A DNA stretch of 64,000 bases, taken from Oscillatoria sp. CS-180 (GTDB lineage: Bacteria > Cyanobacteriota > Cyanobacteriia > Phormidesmidales > Phormidesmidaceae). Both the position numbers and the translations under genes were made by a program. Of this stretch, positions 54,252-63,314 are shown piece after piece. How positions within the stretch are numbered: position 1 is the first letter of the stretch; the number at the start of each line of letters is the position of its first letter. The DNA is taken from positions 1-64,000 of the forward strand of contig NZ_JAQMUB010000092.1 of NCBI RefSeq assembly GCF_028330965.1. The letters are read 5' to 3'. Under the pieces are notes generated by a model. The model was not told the DNA's origin. It ran no database searches and was given only the letters and a program-made list of their open reading frames with translations.

Positions 54252-56495
54252 ATGAGCAAGGTTTCTTCCAAGGCATTCAATCAAGTTGCAACGCTGGTCG
54301 ATCTGCTAGAGTTCAGAGCTGATCATCAGCCCGAGGCGACTGCTTACGATTTTTTTGCTGACGGGGAAAATTGCACAGCTTCCATAACGTATCACGGTCT
54401 TGCTCAAGCTGTACGAGCTGTGGCGACCCTATTACAAGGGTTGGGTAGTAACGGAAAACCTGTCTTGCTGCTCTATCCACCGGGCATGGAGTACTTAGTT
54501 GCTTTTCTGGGCTGTAGCTATGCGGGTGCGATCGCGGTGCCAGCTTATCCCCCTCGCCCCAATCGTTCCCTAGAGCGGCTTCAGGTCATGATTCAAGACG
54601 CTGGTGCAGCCATCGCACTCACTCACAGCACTGTCTTGAACAGCCTGGAAAAACGCTTCTTAGACTATCCTTTTTTGAAGAAGCTTCACTGGCTAGCAAC
54701 CGACAGTGTCGACACCACACTGGCCGCAAGTTGGCACCATCCACAAGTGGGCGCTGATGACCTGGCCCTCCTCCAATACACTTCAGGCTCAACGGGAAAT
54801 CCCAAGGGCGTCAAAGTTAGCCAGGGCAACCTAATCCACAACTCTGCCAGAATCCATCGTTTCTTTGAGCATTCCGAAGCGAGTCGAGGCATGTCTTGGC
54901 TCCCGCCATACCACGACATGGGGCTAGTCGGTGGTATTCTGCAGCCTTTGTATGCAGGGATGAACATTGCCTTGATGCCACCCGTTGCCTTTTTGCAAAA
55001 GCCTGTACGCTGGCTTCAAATCGTTTCACGCTATGGCGCAACGACCAGTGGTGGACCCAACTTTGCCTACGACTTATGCGTCCAAAAAACCACTCCGGAG
55101 CAGCGAGCCGAACTGGACTTGAGCCAGTGGCAAGTAGCCTTTAGTGGTGCTGAACCTGTCCGCGCCAATACCCTGGAAGAATTTGCTGCGGCCTTTGAAG
55201 TCGCAGGATTTCACCCTGAAGCGTTCTATCCGTGCTACGGCATGGCAGAAACAACACTCATCGTTACTGGAGGAAATCCACGCGATATTCCAGAGGTCCA
55301 CCATATTGACGAGGTCGCTTTACAGCACGGACAGGCCACTCCTGTTCCTGATGGTGAAGGACAAACTATTGTTAGCTGCGGCTATCCTTCTGAAGATCAG
55401 GAATTGTTGATCGTCAATCCAGAGACATGTCAAGTTTGTCCAGATGGGCAGGTGGGTGAAATCTGGGTCGCGGTCTCTGGCAGTGTGACGCAGGGCTATT
55501 GGCAGCAGCCAGAGAGAACGGCTGAAACCTTTCACGCTTTTACCCAAGGGGGACAAGGACCTTTTCTGCGAACGGGCGACCTGGGTTTTGTGCAGGCCGG
55601 TGCCCTGTTCGTGACTGGGCGACGCAAAGAGCTGATCATCATTCGAGGCCGTAACTATTACCCTAAAGATATTGAAACTACGATTGAAACTTCCCATGAA
55701 GCTCTTCAACCTGGAGCAGGAGCCGCTTTTTCTGTCATGATTGATCATCAGGAAAGACTGGCGGTTGTGCAAGAGGTGAAGCGGACCTATTTACGTCATT
55801 TTGACGGAGACGAAGTTTTGGGGGAGATACGGCAAGCGATCGCTGAACAGCACGATCTCCAACTTTTTGGGCTACAGCTCATCAAAACAGGTAGTCTTCC
55901 CAAAACGTCTAGCGGTAAAATTCAGCGGTTTCAGTGTAGAACCAGCTATCTCGACGGCCAGCTCCCTGTGGTCTACAGCTGGCAGATCAAGAATGCAAAT
56001 TCCATATCCCCCCCGGCTGAAGGCGCTACCACTGAAGCGGTTGTGTCCCAGGAGGCTACACCAGAGGCTGTGCCAATTGCAGCCGATTCCCCCCAGGCTG
56101 CTGAAATGGAATCCTCGACTCATGAGGCGACAACAGTCCAATCTTCCGACGAGCTGCGTCGCCTCATGACTACTTGGCTAGCGCAGGAACTCAACATACC
56201 TGTCACTGATATTGATGTCCACCGACCCTTTGCTGAATATGGCCTGGATTCTGTGGCAGCCGTGGAGCTGACCGATGTTTTGCAGACCGCTGCTAATCGC
56301 TCCCTGTCACCAACGCTGGCATACGAATATCCAACGATTGAAGCCGTCGCAAACTACCTCGGAACGCAGTTTGAGCAGCCGATCTCTGAGGAGAAAGCAA
56401 AAGTAGAGGAGGACGACTTGGCTGCGTTGATGAATGAGTTGGAAGACCTCTCTGAGGCAGATGTCAAAAAACTGCTGGAACAGCAGGAAAGCTAA
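54252..56495 (+). CDS. Fatty acyl-AMP ligase with acyl-carrier domain (olefin synthase loading protein)
   Basis: A 747-residue loading protein for the polyketide synthase downstream. The FAAL domain (about 1-590) has adenylation motif YTSGSTGNPKG (starting at 176), YGMAETTL, RTGDLGFVQAG and the A10-type lysine Lys556 in TSSGKIQRF. After an Ala/Pro/Glu-rich linker comes an ACP (about 630-705) with pantetheine serine Ser667 in GLDSVAAVEL. The C-terminal 30 residues (DDLAALMNELEDLSEADVKK) look like a docking helix. In the known Ols system this activates a free fatty acid and loads it on the ACP. The next gene starts 17 bp later. Confidence 0.93.
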   Translation: MSKVSSKAFNQVATLVDLLEFRADHQPEATAYDFFADGENCTASITYHGLAQAVRAVATLLQGLGSNGKPVLLLYPPGMEYLVAFLGCSYAGAIAVPAYPPRPNRSLERLQVMIQDAGAAIALTHSTVLNSLEKRFLDYPFLKKLHWLATDSVDTTLAASWHHPQVGADDLALLQYTSGSTGNPKGVKVSQGNLIHNSARIHRFFEHSEASRGMSWLPPYHDMGLVGGILQPLYAGMNIALMPPVAFLQKPVRWLQIVSRYGATTSGGPNFAYDLCVQKTTPEQRAELDLSQWQVAFSGAEPVRANTLEEFAAAFEVAGFHPEAFYPCYGMAETTLIVTGGNPRDIPEVHHIDEVALQHGQATPVPDGEGQTIVSCGYPSEDQELLIVNPETCQVCPDGQVGEIWVAVSGSVTQGYWQQPERTAETFHAFTQGGQGPFLRTGDLGFVQAGALFVTGRRKELIIIRGRNYYPKDIETTIETSHEALQPGAGAAFSVMIDHQERLAVVQEVKRTYLRHFDGDEVLGEIRQAIAEQHDLQLFGLQLIKTGSLPKTSSGKIQRFQCRTSYLDGQLPVVYSWQIKNANSISPPAEGATTEAVVSQEATPEAVPIAADSPQAAEMESSTHEATTVQSSDELRRLMTTWLAQELNIPVTDIDVHRPFAEYGLDSVAAVELTDVLQTAANRSLSPTLAYEYPTIEAVANYLGTQFEQPISEEKAKVEEDDLAALMNELEDLSEADVKKLLEQQES

Positions 56496-56512
56496 ACGGT
56501 AAGGGTTGACCT

Positions 56513-59500
56513 GTGGATGATCTCGCACGGCGGATTGCGAAGTTGTCGCCCCAAAAACGGGCGCTGCTAGAAATTCAGTTACAGAAGAAGAAAGGCATAC
56601 CAGAACCGATCGCAATCGTAGGTATTGGGTGCCGATTTCCTGGTGCTAACAATCGGGATGCGTTTTGGCAACTCTTGCAGGACGGCGTGGACGCGATCGC
56701 CCCTGTGCCTACTAGCCGTTGGGACGTAGATGCCATTTACGATGCAGATCCCCATGCCCCTGGCAAAACCTACAGTCGCGAAGGAGGATTTCTCGAACAA
56801 GTCGATCAGTTCGATCCGGCTTTCTTCGGGATTGCGCCCAAAGAAGCAAACTATATTGATCCTCAACAGCGAGTTTTTCTAGAAGTGGCTTGGGAAGCCC
56901 TTGAAGATGCAGGCATTCCCGCCAGTGCCTTGAGCGGTACGCGAACAGGCGTCTTTGTCGGTATCTCAACCAATGACTATGCTCACTGGCTACTGTCTGG
57001 TCCTGAAGCTATCGGCACCTACACCACGACAGGACTCGCTTCCACGATGGTGGCTAATCGACTGTCCTATTTAATGAACCTGCGCGGTCCCAGTCTTGCC
57101 ATTGACACGGCCTGTTCGTCCTCACTGGTGACCGTACATTTAGCCTGTCAGAGCCTGCGAGAGGGTGAGTCCGACATGGCGATCGCAGGGGGCGTCAACC
57201 TAATTCTGCGCCCAGAAATCACCATCGGCTTCAGCAAACTCACAGCCCTTTCGCCTGACAGTCGCTGCAAGACGTTCGACGCCGACGCCAATGGCTTTGT
57301 TCGCTCGGAGGGAGCCGGAGCAGTCATCCTCAAACCACTATCTCAGGCTATTGAGGCCGGAGATCCGGTGTATGCCGTCATTCGGGGCACTGCGATCAAT
57401 CAAGACGGACGCTCTAACGGTCTCACAGCGCCCAATCGAGAAGCTCAGGAAAAAGTTATTCAAGCGGCTTTCGAGCAAGCCGGACTTGCGCCTCAAGAGG
57501 TCGATTACATCGAAGCTCATGGCACAGGTACTTTGCTAGGCGATCCCATTGAAGCCAAGGCCCTAGGACAAGTGCTGGGAGCCAAAACGGATAAGGTCGC
57601 GATCGGATCTGTGAAAAGTAACATTGGCCATACTGAAGCGGCAGCAGGCATTGCGGGACTTATCAAAACGGCTCTCTGCCTGCATCACAAAACGCTGGTT
57701 CCGAGTCTGCATTTCAACACGCCTAATCCACACATTCCCTTTGCTGACTTACCGCTCCAAGTCCAGAACGTTACAGAATCGTGGCAAACAACGCATCGTC
57801 AACACACAGCAGCAGTCAGCGCTTTTGCCTTCGGGGGAACGAATGCTCATGCCGTATTGCAATCAGCTCCCGCGATCGCCGCTACCCATAGCGCTCCTGA
57901 GCGGCCTGGTCATGTCTTAGCCCTAAGCGCTAAAACGCCTGAAGCAGTGGAAGCTAAAGCCCAACAGTTTGCAAGTTGGCTACAGCAGACTGAGGAAATG
58001 CCCGTCGCACATATTTGCCACACCGCAAATGTGGGACGAGATCAGTTTGCTCACCGAATTGCGGTGAAAGGCACAACGCGCGAGGAACTTATCACAGCTC
58101 TACAGCACAGTACCGTGGCTAGGGTTGAACCTAACGCTGAAGTTGTTTTTCTGTTTACCGGTCAAGGGTCTCAGTATGCCGGTATGGGTCGTGAACTCTA
58201 TGACACCCAGCCTGTTTTCCGAGACACCCTGGATCACTGTGCAGAGCTGCTGACACCCTATCTAGAAGAACCCCTCATCGAGATCCTGTTTGATGCAGGT
58301 GATCATCTACACCAGACGGCTTATACTCAGCCCGGTCTGTTTGCATTGGAATATGCGCTGGCAAAGCTGTGGCAAAGTTGGGGCATCAAGCCAGCCGCTG
58401 TTTTAGGCCATAGCGTCGGTGAATATGTCGCAGCCTGTATTGCTGGCATCATGAGCTTAGAGGATGCCTTGAGACTCATCGCCCAGCGCGGCAGGCTGAT
58501 GCAGTCTCTCCCTGCAACAGGAACCATGGCGGCAGTCTTTGCTAGCGAAGCAGCTGTGACTAACGTACTGGCGGAATTGAATGAAACTGTGGCGATCGCC
58601 ACTATTAATGGCCCTACCAATACCGTTATCGCTGGCACCACATCAGCTATTGAAATAGCTACGACTCGCTTTAAAGCCCAAGGCATTCGGACCCAACAGC
58701 TTCAGGTTTCCCATGCATTTCACTCGGCGCTAATGGAGCCTATCTTGCCGGTGTTTGAGCACATGGCCAGTCAGGTGGACTATCGTCCAGCTCAAATTCC
58801 GATTGCGCTTAACGTGACCGGAGAACTGCTAAAACCGGGTGAAACGCTGAATGCCACCTACTGGCGACAGCATGCTCGTCAGGCTGTGCGCTTCTCCCAA
58901 GGTCTGGAAACACTACAGGTGAGTGGTTTTCGTTGCTTCCTCGAATTGGGTCCGCAGCCCATTCTTTGCGGCATGGGACGGCGCTGTCTGACAGATAGTG
59001 ACATTATTTGGTTGCCGACCTTAAAGCGACAGCAGAGCGATTGGGTCGGGATACTGTCGAGTCTAACGACGCTCTACACACAAGGCTATTCCATCAACTG
59101 GGAGGAGTTCGATCGCCCCTATAGCTACCCGAGACTCAGTGGATTGCCCGCCTATCCATTTCAACGACAGCGATACTGGATTGAGATGCCTGAGCAACTC
59201 TCAGTCACGACGCCAACACTCTCAACGGCCAAAGCCGCTTACGCAGACTGTCTGTATGCAGTTGACTGGGAAGTCAGTGCTCTGCCGTCTGAGACTCCCG
59301 CTACCAATCTTGGCAACTGGCTCATCTTTACCGATCAGCAGGGATTGGGACAGGCCCTATTAGCACAGTTGAAGGCTCGGGGCGCTACGGTCACTGTGGT
59401 CGAGCGAGGGGATGTTTCTCGGCAGATTCAGGGCGATCGCTGGGTTCTTTCCCCCACAGATGCCGATGGATTTTCCCGAGTCACGGCGATCGCAACCTCT

Positions 59501-62500
59501 AAAGGCCCGTGTCAGGTCGCGTATTTGTGGAGTCTCGATCAGTCATCTCAGGACCCGAATGACCTCACAACCAGCGGACTAGCGCTGTTGCAGCTCACGC
59601 AAACGCTGGTCACACAACAGACTCAGGCAAGGACATTATCTCTCTGGATTATCACGCAAAACAGTCAAGCTGTAGCGACGGAGGGTCCGCCGCTCACGCC
59701 CATGCAGGCTCCTCTTTGGGGATTCGGTAGTGTTATTGCACTAGAACATTCAGAGCTATGGGGCGGCTTAATTGATGTGGAATCGCCAACCACAGACACT
59801 GCTAATTTGGCAAAACAACTGCTGGCCCACATCGCGGCGACAGATGCGGAAGATCGAGTAGCGTTTCGTCAGGGTCAGCGCTGGGCAGCCAGAGTGCGAT
59901 CGCTGCCTGCACCCACCGCCTCAAAATCCACCACCATCCAATCCACCGGGACCTACCTCATCACTGGAGGATTAGGCTCTTTGGGACTTAAAGTGGCCCA
60001 GTCTTTGGTTGATCAAGGAGCCAAGACGCTAGTACTGGTTAGCCGCCGAGGGGAACGTCCCCAACACGCTGAAGCCCTAGCAAAACTGCGTCAGAAAGGC
60101 GTCACAGTGCATGTCAAAATCGCTGACGTTGCCGATACCGCAGCCGTCACAGCCTTATTTGCCGATCTGCAAACCCATCTGCCACCCTTGCGCGGAGTTG
60201 TGCACGCAGCAGGAACATTGGCTGATGGTCTGTTGATTGGACAAACTTGGGAGCGATTTCAAACCGTGATGCAGCCCAAAATTCAGGGCGCGTGGAACTT
60301 GCATCAGGCAGTACAAGACAAACCACTGGACTTCTTTGTTCTATTTTCGTCCGTTGCTTCGCTGCTGGGATCACCAGGACAAAGCAATTATGCTGCTGCC
60401 AATGCCTTTCTTGACGCCCTAGCCCGTGTTCGTCATCAGCAAGGACTACCCGCTCAGTCTCTCAATTGGGGACCTTGGCAGGGAACCGGACTAGCGTTAC
60501 AGAATCAGCAAACCCTTCAACGTCTGAAGAGTCGCGGGCTTGAAAGCTGGTCTCCAGAACAGGGTATTCGTCTGTTTGAGCGATTATTAAGCAACGGAGC
60601 TGAGATACCGCCCCAAGTGGGTGTCTTCCAAGTGAATTGGGACACGCTGCTATCTCAATGGCCAACGACCGTGCCGGCCTTTTTCAAAGACCTCACGAAG
60701 AAACACTCTGCAAATCAGGATGACAGTACTCGCCAACAGATTGTGTCTCTGAAGGGACCTGAGCGCATTGAAGCGCTCCTGACCTACCTCACAACTGAAG
60801 TTGCTAAGGTTCTGGGACGCTCTGATGACATTCCAGCAACCAGTAACCTGCTGGATATTGGCCTTGATTCCCTAATGGTTATGGATTTGCTTAGTCTCTG
60901 TAAGCGAGACTTAGGGCTGACGCTATACCCCCGTGAAGTCTTCGAGCATCCAACGTTAGAGGCGCTTAGTCAATATCTAGCTCACGAGCTAGAGCGTATC
61001 CAACTAGGACAGTCTGTTCCATCGGCGTCGCCAACTGATGAACAACCCGACTTGACAATTCCGATTTGGGGTCGCGATCGCCAGTTCTCGACCGTAAAAT
61101 CCCAAAACGAATCAGCTATTTTCTTGTTAAGCAGTCCCCGCTCAGGCTCCACACTGTTGCGGGTCATGCTGGCCGGTCACTCTGATCTTTTTTGTCCGCC
61201 GGAACTTCATCTACTTCCCTTTGAAACCCTGGTTGAGCGCCAGTCTGCTTTGGCTAACAGCTATTTGGACCAAGGACTGCAACGGGCTTTGATGGAGTTG
61301 AAAGGGCTAGATGCAGACGCGAGTCAGGCTTTACTAGACGAATGGACAGCTGCAGGCATGACAGTGCCAGAGATCTACCGCAAGCTGCAAACGCTAGCAA
61401 GCGATCGCCAACTCGTCGATAAATCACCGACCTATGGCTTCAGCGCCAGCACCTTGAATCGCGCCGAGCAGATTTTTAAGGGAGCCAAATATATCCACTT
61501 GGTACGCCATCCCTACGCCGTCATCGATTCGTTCGTCCGCAATCGGATGGACAAAATCTTCGACCTGGCGGATACCGATCCCTATCGGCTAGCAGAGCGC
61601 GTATGGACGATTAGTAACCAAACCATTCTCAACTTCCTGGCAACGATCGATCCCACTCGACATCATTTCATCCGCTACGAAAATCTTGTCACTCGACCAG
61701 AAACCGTTATGAAGCGGCTCTGCAAATTTTTGAGTATCCCGTTTCGCTCTGCAGTGCTTGACCCCTATGAACAACGGGAGCAACGAATGACTGATGGCGT
61801 GAAAGCCCAGTCCAGACCGATTGACGATCCCAACTTTCATCAGCGCCGTGCGATTGACCCAGAGTTGGCTCAAGCTTGGAAGCTGGTCGCTTTGCCCCAC
61901 GAACTATCCCTCGACAGCGAAGCATTGGCTCAGCAACTGGGCTATGCCCAGCTGGAGAAGGCAGATTCTGCAATCGCGGCTGCCCTCACATCAACGGGAC
62001 ACCCACTGGCAACCCTGCAGGAGCACCAGATTCACGTGCGGGGTTTAGACCTTTGTGTTTGCACTTGGGGAGCGGATACAGGGCAACCCATCCTCTGCCT
62101 CCACGGCGTACTTAATCAGGGAGCTATTTGGGATGCGATCGCTCCGGCGCTTGTGCAGCAAGGGTATCGTGTTATCGCCCCAGACCTACGAGGACATGGT
62201 AAATCCGCCCACGTTGGACCGGAAGGCAACTATCAGCTCTTAGACCATCTTGGCGATATCGACGCCCTAGTTCAACAGTTAGGGCTAGAAACTTTTCCCG
62301 TTGTTGGACACTCGATGGGTGCGGTCATCGCAGCATCCTACGCCAGCGCCCGTCCCGAGCAAATTCAGTCGCTGACTTTAGTAGAGCCAGTGGTTCCCAG
62401 CGCTGAAACAGATTCCTCTGCTGAGCAGTTGACGACTCACCTTAACTATCTTGCAGTCCCTCCCGTTCATCCCATCTATGCCAGTTTGTCTGAAGCCGCT

Positions 62501-62872
62501 GATCGCATTCAAAGAACGATTCCAGGGCTGTCTCTAGCCTGGGCTGAAAAACTGGCCGCTCGGATCGTGGAGCCGGTTAAAGGAGGCGTCCGCTGGCGTT
62601 GGGATGCCCGATTGCAGGTGCGCACCCGCTTTGGTTTGAGCGGAGGTACTTTTACTCGCGATCGCTACGCTCAACTTTTGCAGCATATCCAAGCCGCCAC
62701 CACGCTCATCTTTGGTAAACAAAGCGATTTCAACCGCCCAGAAGACTTGACATTCCAACAGCAGAATCTACGCGGTGCCAAAGTCGTCTCCATTCCGGGC
62801 GGACACCACTTACCGCTACAGTCTCCAGCAGAAGTTGCTAGCGAGCTTCTAAAGCGGTTAGGCGACCTGTAG
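56513..62872 (+). CDS. Olefin synthase-type polyketide synthase: KS-AT-KR-ACP-ST-TE
   Basis: A 2119-residue modular PKS. An N-terminal helix (DDLARRIAKLSPQKRALLEI) is followed by KS (Cys201 in DTACSSS, His336, His373), AT (Ser634 in GHSVGE, His737 in HAFH, the malonyl-type signature), KR (GGLGSLG near 1152, Ser1280, Tyr1293; LAD in the B-type position), ACP (Ser1453), a PAPS sulfotransferase (SSPRSGSTLLR near 1540) and an alpha/beta-hydrolase thioesterase (Ser1934 in GHSMG, His near 2098). This is the CurM/Ols order: one elongation with malonyl-CoA, beta-keto reduction, sulfation, then hydrolysis with decarboxylation to a terminal alkene. GTG start at 56513. Confidence 0.95.
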   Translation: MDDLARRIAKLSPQKRALLEIQLQKKKGIPEPIAIVGIGCRFPGANNRDAFWQLLQDGVDAIAPVPTSRWDVDAIYDADPHAPGKTYSREGGFLEQVDQFDPAFFGIAPKEANYIDPQQRVFLEVAWEALEDAGIPASALSGTRTGVFVGISTNDYAHWLLSGPEAIGTYTTTGLASTMVANRLSYLMNLRGPSLAIDTACSSSLVTVHLACQSLREGESDMAIAGGVNLILRPEITIGFSKLTALSPDSRCKTFDADANGFVRSEGAGAVILKPLSQAIEAGDPVYAVIRGTAINQDGRSNGLTAPNREAQEKVIQAAFEQAGLAPQEVDYIEAHGTGTLLGDPIEAKALGQVLGAKTDKVAIGSVKSNIGHTEAAAGIAGLIKTALCLHHKTLVPSLHFNTPNPHIPFADLPLQVQNVTESWQTTHRQHTAAVSAFAFGGTNAHAVLQSAPAIAATHSAPERPGHVLALSAKTPEAVEAKAQQFASWLQQTEEMPVAHICHTANVGRDQFAHRIAVKGTTREELITALQHSTVARVEPNAEVVFLFTGQGSQYAGMGRELYDTQPVFRDTLDHCAELLTPYLEEPLIEILFDAGDHLHQTAYTQPGLFALEYALAKLWQSWGIKPAAVLGHSVGEYVAACIAGIMSLEDALRLIAQRGRLMQSLPATGTMAAVFASEAAVTNVLAELNETVAIATINGPTNTVIAGTTSAIEIATTRFKAQGIRTQQLQVSHAFHSALMEPILPVFEHMASQVDYRPAQIPIALNVTGELLKPGETLNATYWRQHARQAVRFSQGLETLQVSGFRCFLELGPQPILCGMGRRCLTDSDIIWLPTLKRQQSDWVGILSSLTTLYTQGYSINWEEFDRPYSYPRLSGLPAYPFQRQRYWIEMPEQLSVTTPTLSTAKAAYADCLYAVDWEVSALPSETPATNLGNWLIFTDQQGLGQALLAQLKARGATVTVVERGDVSRQIQGDRWVLSPTDADGFSRVTAIATSKGPCQVAYLWSLDQSSQDPNDLTTSGLALLQLTQTLVTQQTQARTLSLWIITQNSQAVATEGPPLTPMQAPLWGFGSVIALEHSELWGGLIDVESPTTDTANLAKQLLAHIAATDAEDRVAFRQGQRWAARVRSLPAPTASKSTTIQSTGTYLITGGLGSLGLKVAQSLVDQGAKTLVLVSRRGERPQHAEALAKLRQKGVTVHVKIADVADTAAVTALFADLQTHLPPLRGVVHAAGTLADGLLIGQTWERFQTVMQPKIQGAWNLHQAVQDKPLDFFVLFSSVASLLGSPGQSNYAAANAFLDALARVRHQQGLPAQSLNWGPWQGTGLALQNQQTLQRLKSRGLESWSPEQGIRLFERLLSNGAEIPPQVGVFQVNWDTLLSQWPTTVPAFFKDLTKKHSANQDDSTRQQIVSLKGPERIEALLTYLTTEVAKVLGRSDDIPATSNLLDIGLDSLMVMDLLSLCKRDLGLTLYPREVFEHPTLEALSQYLAHELERIQLGQSVPSASPTDEQPDLTIPIWGRDRQFSTVKSQNESAIFLLSSPRSGSTLLRVMLAGHSDLFCPPELHLLPFETLVERQSALANSYLDQGLQRALMELKGLDADASQALLDEWTAAGMTVPEIYRKLQTLASDRQLVDKSPTYGFSASTLNRAEQIFKGAKYIHLVRHPYAVIDSFVRNRMDKIFDLADTDPYRLAERVWTISNQTILNFLATIDPTRHHFIRYENLVTRPETVMKRLCKFLSIPFRSAVLDPYEQREQRMTDGVKAQSRPIDDPNFHQRRAIDPELAQAWKLVALPHELSLDSEALAQQLGYAQLEKADSAIAAALTSTGHPLATLQEHQIHVRGLDLCVCTWGADTGQPILCLHGVLNQGAIWDAIAPALVQQGYRVIAPDLRGHGKSAHVGPEGNYQLLDHLGDIDALVQQLGLETFPVVGHSMGAVIAASYASARPEQIQSLTLVEPVVPSAETDSSAEQLTTHLNYLAVPPVHPIYASLSEAADRIQRTIPGLSLAWAEKLAARIVEPVKGGVRWRWDARLQVRTRFGLSGGTFTRDRYAQLLQHIQAATTLIFGKQSDFNRPEDLTFQQQNLRGAKVVSIPGGHHLPLQSPAEVASELLKRLGDL

Positions 62873-62898
62873 AAAAGCAGACTTGTCACTGTTCATCA

Positions 62899-62982
62899 CT
62901 ACAGCCGCGCGAAACAGACTGCTGCTAAGACAATCAGTCCTAGCAGCACTAGGGGAACCCAAAAATCGATGGGATGAATCAT
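62899..62982 (-). CDS. Possible 27-residue single-helix membrane peptide
   Basis: The ORF starts MIHPIDFWVPLVLLGLIVLA and ends CFARL. It is a clean one-helix peptide with a polar head and basic tail, like small photosystem or respiratory subunits, but it does not match any I recognise (PetL, PetN, PsaM, Psb30). No good ribosome site was found. Offered only as a candidate. Confidence 0.3.
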   Translation of the reverse strand: MIHPIDFWVPLVLLGLIVLAAVCFARL

Positions 62983-63007
62983 AAAACAAGAGAATACAGC
63001 TTCTCAA

Positions 63008-63113
63008 TATCGCCGTCGCTAGTTTCATAAAAACAAAACGGCAGGCCGTCTGGCTATACCGCTAAGCGCCCGGATGCTATTAAGTGCCCATCGCTAGATG
63101 GCTAGAGCTATAG
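63008..63113. repeat. Dispersed intergenic repeat, long copy 4
   Basis: Starts TATCGCCGTCGCTAGTTTCA and includes ACAAAACGGC and CCGTCTGGCTAT in register with the copies at 5233 and 46231. The similarity with 5233-5336 continues to GATGGCTAGAGCTATA at 63098-63113, over about 100 bp in all. Confidence 0.6.
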
Positions 63114-63314
63114 CGGTATGCATTTGAGTCAAGCACACCCCATTTCCTATGCCCTGCTCCCTTAAGACACTGAAATGTACTTGACCAAGCTGCACAGGCT
63201 TGGATGGCTAAAGCTATAGATTTCTATCGAAGTTTGTCTAAAAGTCCCTGGATTATGGCTCGATATCCGGTGAACGGTGGTAAAACAGGGCTATAGAGCC
63301 TGTCAGTGCCTGTT

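Larger units (their letters stand above)
62873..63314. other. Repeat-bearing intergenic region after the olefin synthase
   Basis: A 442-bp region with a possible 27-codon membrane-peptide gene (62899-62982, minus), the long copy of the dispersed repeat (63008-63113), an inverted repeat ATACCGCTA (63056-63064)/TAGCGGTAT (63111-63119), and a further GGATGGCTAAAGCTATAG block at 63202-63219. Confidence 0.5.
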
